Shown piece by piece: positions 6,855-13,780 of a stretch of DNA of 14,027 nt. Where the stretch lies: positions 1-14,027 of the forward strand of contig CAJTNK010000050.1 in NCBI GenBank assembly GCA_910577885.1. The letters run 5' to 3'. This DNA comes from an uncultured Rikenella sp. (lineage in GTDB: Bacteria; Bacteroidota; Bacteroidia; Bacteroidales; Rikenellaceae). The translations under genes and the position numbers were made by a program. Numbering within the stretch: the stretch's first letter is position 1; every line of letters begins with the position of its first letter. A model generated the notes under the pieces. That model did not search any database, was not told the origin of the DNA, and saw nothing but the letters and a program-made list of their open reading frames with translations.

Positions 6855-7604
6855 TCACCACTCGAGCAACTCCAAAACTCCATCCTCGCCCAACCGCCCG
6901 TAAACCGGATGCTCGATCCACTCCCCGAGCACCGCTACGCTACTCCGATCGCTCAGCCGGTGTACGATCGGCGTATGGATATGTCCGCAGACCAAATAAG
7001 CCGTCTCCGGATGCTCGGCAATATAGATCCTTCCGAACCGCACGATCGGCTCTTCCTCGCCCCGGAAACGGTGCGCCACCCCCTCCTTGCGTCCATGCCG
7101 GTTGTGCGACGACCACCACTGCCCGAAACGCATCATCACGTTCGGATGCAGCACGGAAGAAAACACCCGTCTCAAAAAGCGGCTATGAAAAACGGCTCGT
7201 AAAAGGGCGTATCTCCAATCCCCCGACTTCCCCACCCCATCCCCGTGCGCAATCCAAATTTTCCGCCCGTAAAGCTCGAAAACGGACGGCTCGAGATGCA
7301 CCTTCATCCCAACCTCCCGTTCAAAATAGTCTCCGACCCACAGATCGTGGTTCCCGACAAAAAAATGCACCGGAATACCGGCATCGCAAAACTCGGCCAG
7401 CTTGCCCAGTGTCCGCACGAATCCTTTCGGCACCACCCGCCGGTACTCGAACCAGAAATCGAACACATCGCCCGCCAAAAACAACCCTTCGCAATCCCCT
7501 CGTATCGTCTCGAGCCAATGCACGAAGCGCCGCTCACGTTCTCGTGAGTCGGCGCCTCGATAGTCGAGTCCCAGGTGGACATCCGATGCAAAATAATAGG
7601 CCAT
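6855..7604 (-). CDS. lpxH: UDP-2,3-diacylglucosamine diphosphatase LpxH
   Basis: A 249-residue calcineurin-like metallophosphoesterase. All metal-site motifs are visible in order: DVH (D8, H10), GDVFD (D46), GNHD (N85, H86), HGD (H120) and GHIH (H208, H210). Length and the WFEYR segment after GDVFDF fit LpxH, which cleaves UDP-2,3-diacylglucosamine to lipid X and UMP in lipid A synthesis, acting at the inner face of the cytoplasmic membrane. A general phosphoesterase of the same fold is the main alternative. The minus-strand ATG at 7604 gives the expected MAYYFASDVHLG start, with no clear Shine-Dalgarno. It is isolated from the glycogen gene by 1.2 kb of repeats and converges with the hdr cluster; its stop codon abuts a repeat module. 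Confidence 0.9.
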   Translation of the reverse strand: MAYYFASDVHLGLDYRGADSRERERRFVHWLETIRGDCEGLFLAGDVFDFWFEYRRVVPKGFVRTLGKLAEFCDAGIPVHFFVGNHDLWVGDYFEREVGMKVHLEPSVFELYGRKIWIAHGDGVGKSGDWRYALLRAVFHSRFLRRVFSSVLHPNVMMRFGQWWSSHNRHGRKEGVAHRFRGEEEPIVRFGRIYIAEHPETAYLVCGHIHTPIVHRLSDRSSVAVLGEWIEHPVYGRLGEDGVLELLEW

Positions 7605-7690
7605 ACGCTTGGTTCTATACTACGTCTTCTTTCTTTCGCATTTCCCGCTCTCGGGAGCCGGCCGGCGGAACTTTGCCGAGAAAGCCCCGG
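7605..7690 (-). promoter_or_regulatory. lpxH upstream region
   Basis: A short A/G-rich leader on the minus strand (GAAAGAAAGAAGACG, then TAGTATAGAACC) directly before the lpxH ATG. I see no TAnnTTTG element; TAGTATAG is only a weak candidate. The repeat family begins within about 90 bases of the start codon, so the promoter must be compact or lie in the repeat. Confidence 0.25.
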
Positions 7691-7947
7691 CTGGAGTGCC
7701 GAGCGGCACCGGCCCCGGGCTTCCGCGACAGCGGGTATTATAACGGGTATGGTGCCTTGCGTGGCGTCGGCTATCACGAGTACGGTTGGTCGTCGGCGTT
7801 TACGGGTTCCGATGCCCACTACTTGGGCTTCGGCTTTCTCGCCCGAATGGCCAGCAAAACGCCCGGTGGGCGCGGTTTTCAGTTGCGTTGCCTCCAGGAA
7901 AAGAGAGCAGGGGGCATCGGGGCGAAGCCTGCGGGAGAACGCCATTG
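7691..7947 (+). pseudogene. Remnant B of a C-type-lectin-fold (FSMPD/DGR-variable-like) domain end
   Basis: The open frame reads LECRAAPAPGFRDSGYYNGY, then GALRGVGYHEYGW, SSAFTGSDAHYLGF, and finally GFLARMASKTPGGRGFQLRC and LQE. Spacing and key residues (GFRD, GALxGVG, W-S, AxxLxF, GF-LRCLQE) match the C-terminal half of Fibrobacter major paralogous domains and DGR variable domains. Remnant C aligns along the whole length with differences concentrated at Y/N/S/G/D/F/H positions. No start codon with an upstream domain is evident; the frame continues backwards only through the antisense of lpxH, which is chance. Best read as an orphan domain fragment embedded in the repeat family. It also contains the hairpin CGCCC-GGT-GGGCG at 7860-7872. 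Confidence 0.55.
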
Positions 7948-8160
7948 AGCGTTGCGAGAAAGGCGGGCCTCCCGCTAGCGGCGGCCGAAAAACTTCATCT
8001 CGAAGCCAAACCGCGACCGCAGGTCGCGCGAGTCGCCGCCACCCCGCGCGGCGCGAGCTACATTCACTCCGTTCTTTCGCTCTGCCGCTGGCGTCGACCG
8101 CTCACCAAACGCCCACTCCCGGGCACCCGGCCCAAAACAACGGGCTCAGACCGCGCGCCT
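7948..8160. repeat. Palindromic segment similar to 6297-6497
   Basis: It contains the hairpin GCGACC-GCA-GGTCGC (8013-8027) followed by GCGAGTCGCCGCCACCCC, the same flank as behind GCGCCC-ATA-GGGCGC at 6453. TGCCGCTGGCGTCGACCG (near 8083-8100) also has a counterpart near 6369. No gene is supported. Confidence 0.55.
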
Positions 8161-8590
8161 GGGGAAATACTTCCGTTTCAACTCATCGTTGAAACGCAGT
8201 ATTTCCCTTTTAAGGCGCGGCGCGCGGGGCGACTATCCCTACGAGCTGGAACTGCGCTCAGGCCGCGCAGGCTGCCCTTACGCCGGGCAGGCGCGCCCAA
8301 AGGGCGTTTTACTGGCCTGACGGAAGAGAAACCGGCTCCGTCCGCGCGCCTTGGCGATTCATACTACATTCGGCTCACGCCGAAGTAGGTGAATCGCTCC
8401 TAAGGCGTGGCGCGCGGGGTTTGAGGGGACTGCGCTCCCGCGCGGGGCCGCGTGCTCGCGGCGAGCAGGCAAAACTTCGTTTTGCTCGGGCCTGCCGGAA
8501 GAGAAAAAACCGTCTCTGTCCGCGCGCCTTGGGAAATCCTGTTTGAATAATTCACATTATTCAAACGTATTTCCCTCTTAAGGCGTGGCG
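8161..8590. repeat. Array of units of about 180 bp with three long hairpins (H2, H3, H4)
   Basis: Hairpins start at 8162 (GGGAAATACT..GTTTCAAC, loop TCATC, GTTGAAAC..AGTATTTCCC), 8354 (GCGATTCA..TTCGGC, loop TCAC, GCCGAA..TGAATCGC) and 8531 (GGGAAAT..GTTTGAATAAT, loop TCAC, ATTATTCAAAC..ATTTCCC). Each is enclosed by CCGCGCGCC(TTGG) on the left and (T)AAGGCGYGGCGCGCGG on the right, itself an inverted pair. Spacing is 192 and 177 bases. Between them lie GAGAAACCGGCTCCGTCCGC (8327-8346) and a longer form at 8503-8522, plus the small hairpins at 8294-8306 and 8469-8485. Confidence 0.8.
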
Positions 8591-8740
8591 CGCGGGTGCC
8601 GCTCGGCACTCGAACCGGGCTGTATCTACCCTAACAAAGGCTCGCGCCGTGACGCAACGCGTCGGCCGCGCAGGCTGCCCTTACGCCGGGCAGGCGCGCC
8701 CAAAGGGCGTTTTACTGGCCATTCGGGTGAGAAACCCGCA
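8591..8740 (-). repeat. Inverted repeat-family module downstream of the glycogen gene
   Basis: It starts with GTGCCG-CT-CGGCAC and CGAACCGGGCTGT (as at 6498). Then follow GCGCCGTGACGC and GGCCGCGCAGGCTGCCCTTA, shared with 8263-8281, and CGCCC-AAA-GGGCG (8697-8709) with TTTTACTGGCC and CATTCGGGTGAGAAA. The minus-strand reading matches the GGCTTTCTCGCCCGAATGGCC and AGCAAAACGCCC stretch of remnant B. It lies close behind the stop codon of the GT3-GT35 gene; no T-run terminator is seen between them. Confidence 0.65.
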
Positions 8741-8781
8741 CAACCCTCAAAACGCATCATGCCGTCAGCCCGGCCAAAGCC

Positions 8782-11700
8782 CTACACCCACTTCACCAAA
8801 GCGAAGTCCATCCGATGCGGCAACTTCGGATTCTTGGCATACAACCGAATCGCCACGTCGTACGAACCCGCATTCTCCGGCGTCGAATTAAGCCGGTAGG
8901 TCGCCACGCTCCCCGAAACCTCAACCAACTCGAACTGGAACGTATTACGCAGCTTCACCTTGCTCGTGTCGCCGTCCGTAATCTGGTCCGCCACCAAAAC
9001 CTCGACCCCGATCTCCTCCGGCTTCAAGTCCGCTACGTCCACAGTCACCTCCAAGTTATAATGCTCGCCCAGCTTGATCACACCATGCCCCACATCATAC
9101 TGCTGGAACCCCAGCACCTGGATCTTGTCCCACGAACGACTCACACGCCGCTTCCAGGCCGCAATCTCGCGCGCCTCGGCAAAGTCGTCCGCCACCATCC
9201 GCTCATGCCGCGCAAAGAGTTTCGAGTAGAAACGATCCTCGTAATCCTGCATCATGCGGTTCGTAGTGAACTGCGACGCCACCTCCGCAATACATTTCTT
9301 GATCGCCCCCACCCAACGCACCGGCAGATTGCTCTGATCGCGGTCGTAGTACAGCGGCGCGATCTGCTCTTCGATCGTGGTGTAGATCATCTCGGCATCC
9401 ATCTCGTTCTGGAACCTCGGGTCGTCGAACGTGTTCTCCATCGGCAGCATCCAGCCGGCCCCCTCCTTGTACCCCTCGACCCACCAGCCGTCCAGCACCG
9501 AGAAGTGCAACACGCCGTTCATCACGGCCTTTTCGCCGCTCGTCCCCGAAGCCTCCAGCGGCCGCGTCGGGGTGTTCATCCACACGTCGACACCCTGCAC
9601 CATCCGCCGCGCCAGCTCCATGTCGTAGTTCTGCAGGAAGATGATTTTCCCCAGGAACTGCGGCATCTTCGACACCTCGACGATCCGTTTGATGAGGTCC
9701 TGCCCCGCCTTGTCGGCCGGGTGAGCCTTACCCGCAAAGACGAACTGCACGGGCCGCGTCGGATGGTTCACAATCTGTTCCAGCCGTTCCATATTGGTAA
9801 AGAGCAGGTGCGCCCGTTTGTAGGTCGCGAACCGCCGCGCAAACCCAATAGTCAGCACGTCGTTCTTCAAGGACTCCTGGATCTGGACGATCTGCCGCGG
9901 CGAGTCGAACCGGAACTGCGCCGGATCGGCCACCCGCGTACGGATCTTCTTCATCAAGCGCTCCTTGAGGTAAAGCCGCGCATCCCACAACGCCCGGTCG
10001 TCGATCGAGTAGATCTTGTCCCAGTTCTCCTTCGAGTAATCCCCGGCGCGGAACGACTCGCCGAAAGCGTTGTAATACATCTCCTTGAGCCGGGTCGCCG
10101 CCCAGGTCGGGAAGTGCACCCCGTTGGTCACATAGCCGATATGAAGCTCGCCCGGCAGGTACCCCGGCCAGATGTTCCGCAAGAGGTCCTTGCTCACCTC
10201 GCCGTGCAACCAGCTCACCCCGTTGACCTCCTGCGACATGTTGGAAGCCAGGACGCTCATCGAGAACTTCTCGTTCGGGTCGTTCGGGTTGGTCTTCCCG
10301 AGGTTGATGAATTGTTCCCAGGTGATCTTCAACCGGTCCGGATAGTGCGCCATGTACTGCCGGATCATATCCTCCGGGAAAGCATCGTGCCCCGCCGGAA
10401 CCGGCGTATGGGTCGTGAAGAGCGACGACGAACGAACGCACTCCATCGCCTCCGAAAAACTCAGGTCGTGCCGGGCGATCAGGTTATGCACCCGCTCCAA
10501 GCCGATAAAGGCCGCATGCCCTTCGTTGCAGTGGTAGATATCGGACTGGATCCCCAGCGTATTCAAAAGCCGGATCCCCCCGATCCCCAGCAGGTACTCC
10601 TGTTTGAGCCGGTTTTCCCAGTCGCCCCCGTACAAATGGTGCGTGATACTCCGGTCCTCCGGCAAATTGAGGTCGTGGTCGGTGTCCATCAGGTAGAGCA
10701 CCGTCCGCCCCACGTCGCACCGCCAGATCCGCGCCACCACCTTCCGCCCCGGGAAGTTCACCACCACCGTCTTCCAGTTCCCCTGCGCGTCGCGCACCGG
10801 AGAGATCGGCAGCTTGAAGAAATCCTGCGGCTCGTAGTTGGCCTCCTGGTCGCCCGCCGCCGAGAGCCGCTGCGTGAAGTACCCGTAGCGATAGAGCAGC
10901 CCCACCGCCGTCATCGGCACCTTCTTGTCGCTCGACTCCTTGACGTAGTCACCGGCCAGGATCCCCAACCCGCCAGAGTAGATCTTCAGCGTGTGGTGCA
11001 ACCCGTACTCCATCGAGAAATAAGCGATCTTCGGCCGCGCATCCGTCGGCTTATCGGCCATATACTTCCGGAACTCGCCGTACACGGCGTCCATCCGCCC
11101 GAGGAACTCGCCATTCTCGGCCAGTTCCCTCAACTGCGTGAGGTTGAGCCGGTCGAGCAGCTCGATCGGATTCCGATCCACCCGATTCCACAGCTCCGGG
11201 TCGATCGACTCGAAAAGCTGACGCGCCGGATCGTACCACGACCACCACAAATTCCGGGTCAGCTCCTCCAGCGGCCTCAACCGCTCCGGAACCGAGCTCT
11301 CGACCATCATCCGGGTCCAGTTCGGCCGGCTGCCCAACACCAGCTGCTGCCGGACATAATTCAACTGTTCGTGCACCTCGCCCCCGTCGTTGTGCTCCCG
11401 TGCCGTGCGCCGCACGGCTGCTTCTACCGCCTGATCGTACAATTCCATATAATGTTCATACAAATTGGTCCACAATGCAATCTTCGAAATCCCCCGCGCC
11501 GACTCGCGCCGCGCCCGCATCCGGGCATCGTCCATCGCCGCATAGCCGGTCAAGGTCTCGGCAATCGCCGCCACCACCTCCGGACTGTTCGTATCGTCGC
11601 GGTGCACCACCCGCACCCCGTCATGCCCCTCGCCACCGGCATACTGCTCGACCCACAAGCCGAAACCGGCCAAGTCCGTAGTCACCGTCGGCACCGAGAA

Positions 11701-13068
11701 AGCGATGCTCTCGAGCGGCGTATAGCCCCACGGCTCATAGTACGACGGAAAGACGGTCACATCCACCCCCGCCAGCAGCTCGTAGTAAGTCTTGTCGAAT
11801 ATCCCGTCGTTGCCGTTCAGGTAGCACGGCACGAAGACCGTATGCACCCGATTCCCCCGCCCCAACAGACCGCGGCTCCGCAAATGATTCACCACCGGAT
11901 CGTTGTCCGGATCGCCCAGGTAGTGCGTCGCGTTCAGCGACCCGGCATAATCCATCCCGCCACCGCAATCGCCGCCGCCGGACAACACGCACTGCAAATC
12001 GCGCCGCGGCCCATGGTTCCAGCACGGCACCAAGATATAGGCCAGAATATCCCGCCGCAACGCCTCGCCGCTATCGTTCAGCTCGCCGAGCGAATCGATG
12101 AACTCGTCGATCCCCTTGTTCTTGAACTCATACCGCCCGCCGATCGAGACGATCAACGGATCGTTCCGCAGCTCGATCCCGAGGGTCGCCTCGGCCACGC
12201 GGATCAACGCATCGCGTCCCTCGCGCCGCTTAGCCTCGGCCTCCTCGCCCTGCCACACGAAACCATCCTCAAATCCATTCGGCGTCACGGCAGCAGAGTC
12301 CACATCGAGCAAGGCCCGGCACTCCCGAGCGGTAATCTCGCTGACGGTCGAAAAAGCGTCCAAGTGGTGCGCCGCCGCCTTCTCGATCGAGTGTTTGGCC
12401 ACCACCCCGAACTGACGCGCCATCTCGTCGCCGTTGAAGCTCTCCAGGCCGCTATAAAGCGGCAGCCCGTTCCCCGCAATAGCCCGCCCCACAACCGTCG
12501 CATGGGTCGTGAACACCGTAGCCACCGACGGCCGCTCTTTCTGCAGATAAAGCCCCCCGCTGGCGGTCATCCACTCGTGGAAGTGCGCCACGGCATGCCG
12601 ACCCGGCTGGTTGTAGTATTTCACATAACTTTCGATGACCTTCCCGGCGGCATACCCGAACAGCACCGGTTCGATATAATCCCACTGCCCACTGATGGAG
12701 TCCACCTGATAATTCTCCCACAACTTGGCGAGAATATCGTCCTTCCGCCCCATAATGGCCGAGAAGTTGACCAGTATGGCCACCGGCGTCCCCTGGACGC
12801 TCCGCCACCGGCCGACCCGCACCCGCAACCCCTCGGCAGCCACCACCGCACGCCAATCCCTCAGCAAAGTCGGATCCTCCTGGAACTCCCGGTTTTCGCT
12901 CTCGCTGGTCAGGTCCGGACCGATCACCACGTACCGGTCGTCGCCGAACCGTTCCACGGCGGTCAAAGCCTTGGTCCCCACGACGGTGTGGATCCCGCCG
13001 ATCTTGTTACATACCTCCCAGCTGACCTCGAACAGCAGGTCGGGTGTATGTCTCGTATTTTCGCTCAT
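8782..13068 (-). CDS. glgP: Glycogen synthase (GT3)-alpha-glucan phosphorylase (GT35) fusion
   Basis: A 1428-residue cytoplasmic bifunctional protein. Residues 8-560 are a GT3 glycogen synthase: the nucleotide-sugar site is FEVSWEVCNKIGGIHTVVG (13-31), and the E-x7-E catalytic pair is E445/E453 in PSYYEPWGYTPLE. Residues 595-680 are the DUF3417-like front of short bacterial phosphorylases (ERLRPLEELTRNLWWSW). Residues 680-1310 are the GT35 domain, with HCNEGH (846-851), TTHTPVPAGHD (885-895) and the pyridoxal-phosphate site EASGTSGEKAVMNG in which K1180 is the expected lysine. A C-terminal beta-type tail ends at VKWV. It would both build alpha-1,4-glucan from a nucleotide sugar and release glucose 1-phosphate from it. 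The ATG at 13068 gives the typical N-terminus. I recall such fusions in Bacteroidales, so it is notable but probably not new. The direction of flux and its regulation are not visible. Confidence 0.92.
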   Translation of the reverse strand: MSENTRHTPDLLFEVSWEVCNKIGGIHTVVGTKALTAVERFGDDRYVVIGPDLTSESENREFQEDPTLLRDWRAVVAAEGLRVRVGRWRSVQGTPVAILVNFSAIMGRKDDILAKLWENYQVDSISGQWDYIEPVLFGYAAGKVIESYVKYYNQPGRHAVAHFHEWMTASGGLYLQKERPSVATVFTTHATVVGRAIAGNGLPLYSGLESFNGDEMARQFGVVAKHSIEKAAAHHLDAFSTVSEITARECRALLDVDSAAVTPNGFEDGFVWQGEEAEAKRREGRDALIRVAEATLGIELRNDPLIVSIGGRYEFKNKGIDEFIDSLGELNDSGEALRRDILAYILVPCWNHGPRRDLQCVLSGGGDCGGGMDYAGSLNATHYLGDPDNDPVVNHLRSRGLLGRGNRVHTVFVPCYLNGNDGIFDKTYYELLAGVDVTVFPSYYEPWGYTPLESIAFSVPTVTTDLAGFGLWVEQYAGGEGHDGVRVVHRDDTNSPEVVAAIAETLTGYAAMDDARMRARRESARGISKIALWTNLYEHYMELYDQAVEAAVRRTAREHNDGGEVHEQLNYVRQQLVLGSRPNWTRMMVESSVPERLRPLEELTRNLWWSWYDPARQLFESIDPELWNRVDRNPIELLDRLNLTQLRELAENGEFLGRMDAVYGEFRKYMADKPTDARPKIAYFSMEYGLHHTLKIYSGGLGILAGDYVKESSDKKVPMTAVGLLYRYGYFTQRLSAAGDQEANYEPQDFFKLPISPVRDAQGNWKTVVVNFPGRKVVARIWRCDVGRTVLYLMDTDHDLNLPEDRSITHHLYGGDWENRLKQEYLLGIGGIRLLNTLGIQSDIYHCNEGHAAFIGLERVHNLIARHDLSFSEAMECVRSSSLFTTHTPVPAGHDAFPEDMIRQYMAHYPDRLKITWEQFINLGKTNPNDPNEKFSMSVLASNMSQEVNGVSWLHGEVSKDLLRNIWPGYLPGELHIGYVTNGVHFPTWAATRLKEMYYNAFGESFRAGDYSKENWDKIYSIDDRALWDARLYLKERLMKKIRTRVADPAQFRFDSPRQIVQIQESLKNDVLTIGFARRFATYKRAHLLFTNMERLEQIVNHPTRPVQFVFAGKAHPADKAGQDLIKRIVEVSKMPQFLGKIIFLQNYDMELARRMVQGVDVWMNTPTRPLEASGTSGEKAVMNGVLHFSVLDGWWVEGYKEGAGWMLPMENTFDDPRFQNEMDAEMIYTTIEEQIAPLYYDRDQSNLPVRWVGAIKKCIAEVASQFTTNRMMQDYEDRFYSKLFARHERMVADDFAEAREIAAWKRRVSRSWDKIQVLGFQQYDVGHGVIKLGEHYNLEVTVDVADLKPEEIGVEVLVADQITDGDTSKVKLRNTFQFELVEVSGSVATYRLNSTPENAGSYDVAIRLYAKNPKLPHRMDFALVKWV

Positions 13069-13106
13069 ACTGAAATTGAGTTAAAATGTTCGCTCTTTAC
13101 GGATAC

Positions 13107-13135
13107 AAAAAAGAGAGCCCGCTTCCCGCACGGGC
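13107..13135 (-). terminator. Possible intrinsic terminator or leader hairpin between yraN and the glycogen gene
   Basis: On the minus strand GCCCG and CGGGC pair across a nine-base loop (13117-13135), followed by TCTC and six T (13107-13112). This could end yraN transcription. Because it also lies downstream of the TATCTTTG motif at 13143-13150, it could instead be a leader attenuator for the glycogen gene. The stem is short, so the call is tentative. Confidence 0.4.
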
Positions 13136-13142
13136 GATGTGG

Positions 13143-13150
13143 CAAAGATA
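13143..13150 (-). promoter_or_regulatory. Possible -7 element for the glycogen gene
   Basis: The minus-strand sequence TATCTTTG matches TAnnTTTG of the Bacteroidota primary sigma factor, about 75 bases upstream of the ATG at 13068. I do not see a clear TTTG at the usual -33 distance. If used, transcription would begin just before the hairpin at 13107-13135. Confidence 0.45.
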
Positions 13151-13199
13151 ACATTTTTAGGCGATTGTACACGATCGTTCGGCCGAAAGCCCCGCCCGG

Positions 13200-13586
13200 C
13201 TATCGGGAGAGATTCGGATAGTACCGGATCACAGGAGCGCCTCCCGGTCCGAAGACGACAGCCGCCAGGTCCAACGAGAGCTCGCCCGAAAGCCGCTCCT
13301 GGGCCATATACCGTTCGGCTGCTGCCGTCATCCGCGCCATCTTCGCCGCCGTCAAGGCCCGCTCCGGAGCGAAATCCCCTCCGCTCTGCGCCGCTTCGCC
13401 GCGGGTCTTGACCTCCACGAAATGCCAAACGCCATCCGCCGAACGAGCCACCAAATCGATATCGGTCCTCAGCCCGCCCGGCTGCCGGTCGCGCCACCGC
13501 CGCGCCACGATCTCCCACCCGAACGACTCGAGATACGCCGCCACTGCCTCTTCGCCGCACAAACCGGTCTCGATGTGATTTGCCAT
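13200..13586 (-). CDS. yraN: YraN family (UPF0102) endonuclease-like protein
   Basis: A 128-residue protein with the UPF0102/YraN pattern: early G-x2-GE (E12), RR (29-30), the TDIDLVA segment with D42 and D44, and VEVKTR with E58 and K60. These are the residues of the PD-(D/E)XK-like nuclease fold; the family resembles archaeal Holliday junction resolvases. Its cellular role is still poorly defined. The length is typical. The minus-strand ATG at 13586 gives MANHIETGLCGEEAVAAYLE, matching the usual N-terminus. It lies 131 bases upstream of the glycogen gene on the same strand, with a possible terminator between. No membrane segment or signal peptide is seen. Confidence 0.9.
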   Translation of the reverse strand: MANHIETGLCGEEAVAAYLESFGWEIVARRWRDRQPGGLRTDIDLVARSADGVWHFVEVKTRGEAAQSGGDFAPERALTAAKMARMTAAAERYMAQERLSGELSLDLAAVVFGPGGAPVIRYYPNLSR

Positions 13587-13689
13587 CTACTGAGAATTTA
13601 GAATTCGTCGTCTCTCCCTCTATAAACCACTTTACCCCGTCCCGGAACCGCCGACAGAGAAAAGCCCGGCAAAAAATACTGCGCGCACC
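13587..13689. other. yraN upstream region, no gene seen
   Basis: A mixed A/T-rich and GC-rich stretch of about 100 bases. I see no TAnnTTTG element on the minus strand, no RNA gene and no convincing ORF. The repeat family resumes near 13690. Confidence 0.4.
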
Positions 13690-13780
13690 CACCGAGTGTT
13701 TTGTCGGGGTTCTTTTAGCCTTAGTTGGGCCCCGCCCACGTAGGGCAGCCCCCCCCTTTTGCCGAGCCAACTCCAGCTTT
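13690..13780. repeat. Repeat-like segment before remnant C
   Basis: GGGGTTCTTTTAGCC (near 13708-13722) resembles GGGGTTCTTTTAGGC of element II (3782-3796). A GC-rich stretch with a small pairing (GGGCCCCGCCC, then GTAGGGC) follows. No gene is supported. Confidence 0.4.

Noticed and set aside
6269..7948. 559-codon open frame on the plus strand
   Set aside because: It runs through repeats and the antisense of lpxH. Only its last part (remnant B) resembles a protein domain, so the whole is not a gene.
8161..8590. CRISPR array
   Set aside because: The units are about 180 bases with internal hairpins, not 25-40-base direct repeats with unique spacers, and no cas gene is present.
6640..8590. Integron attC sites
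   Set aside because: The hairpins are comparable in size, but I see no GTTRRRY core sites, no integrase gene and no promoterless gene cassettes between them.
8815..13221. 1468-codon open frame on the plus strand
   Set aside because: It is the antisense of the GT3-GT35 gene, is very rich in Arg, His and Pro, and shows no domain motifs, whereas the minus strand has complete catalytic motifs.
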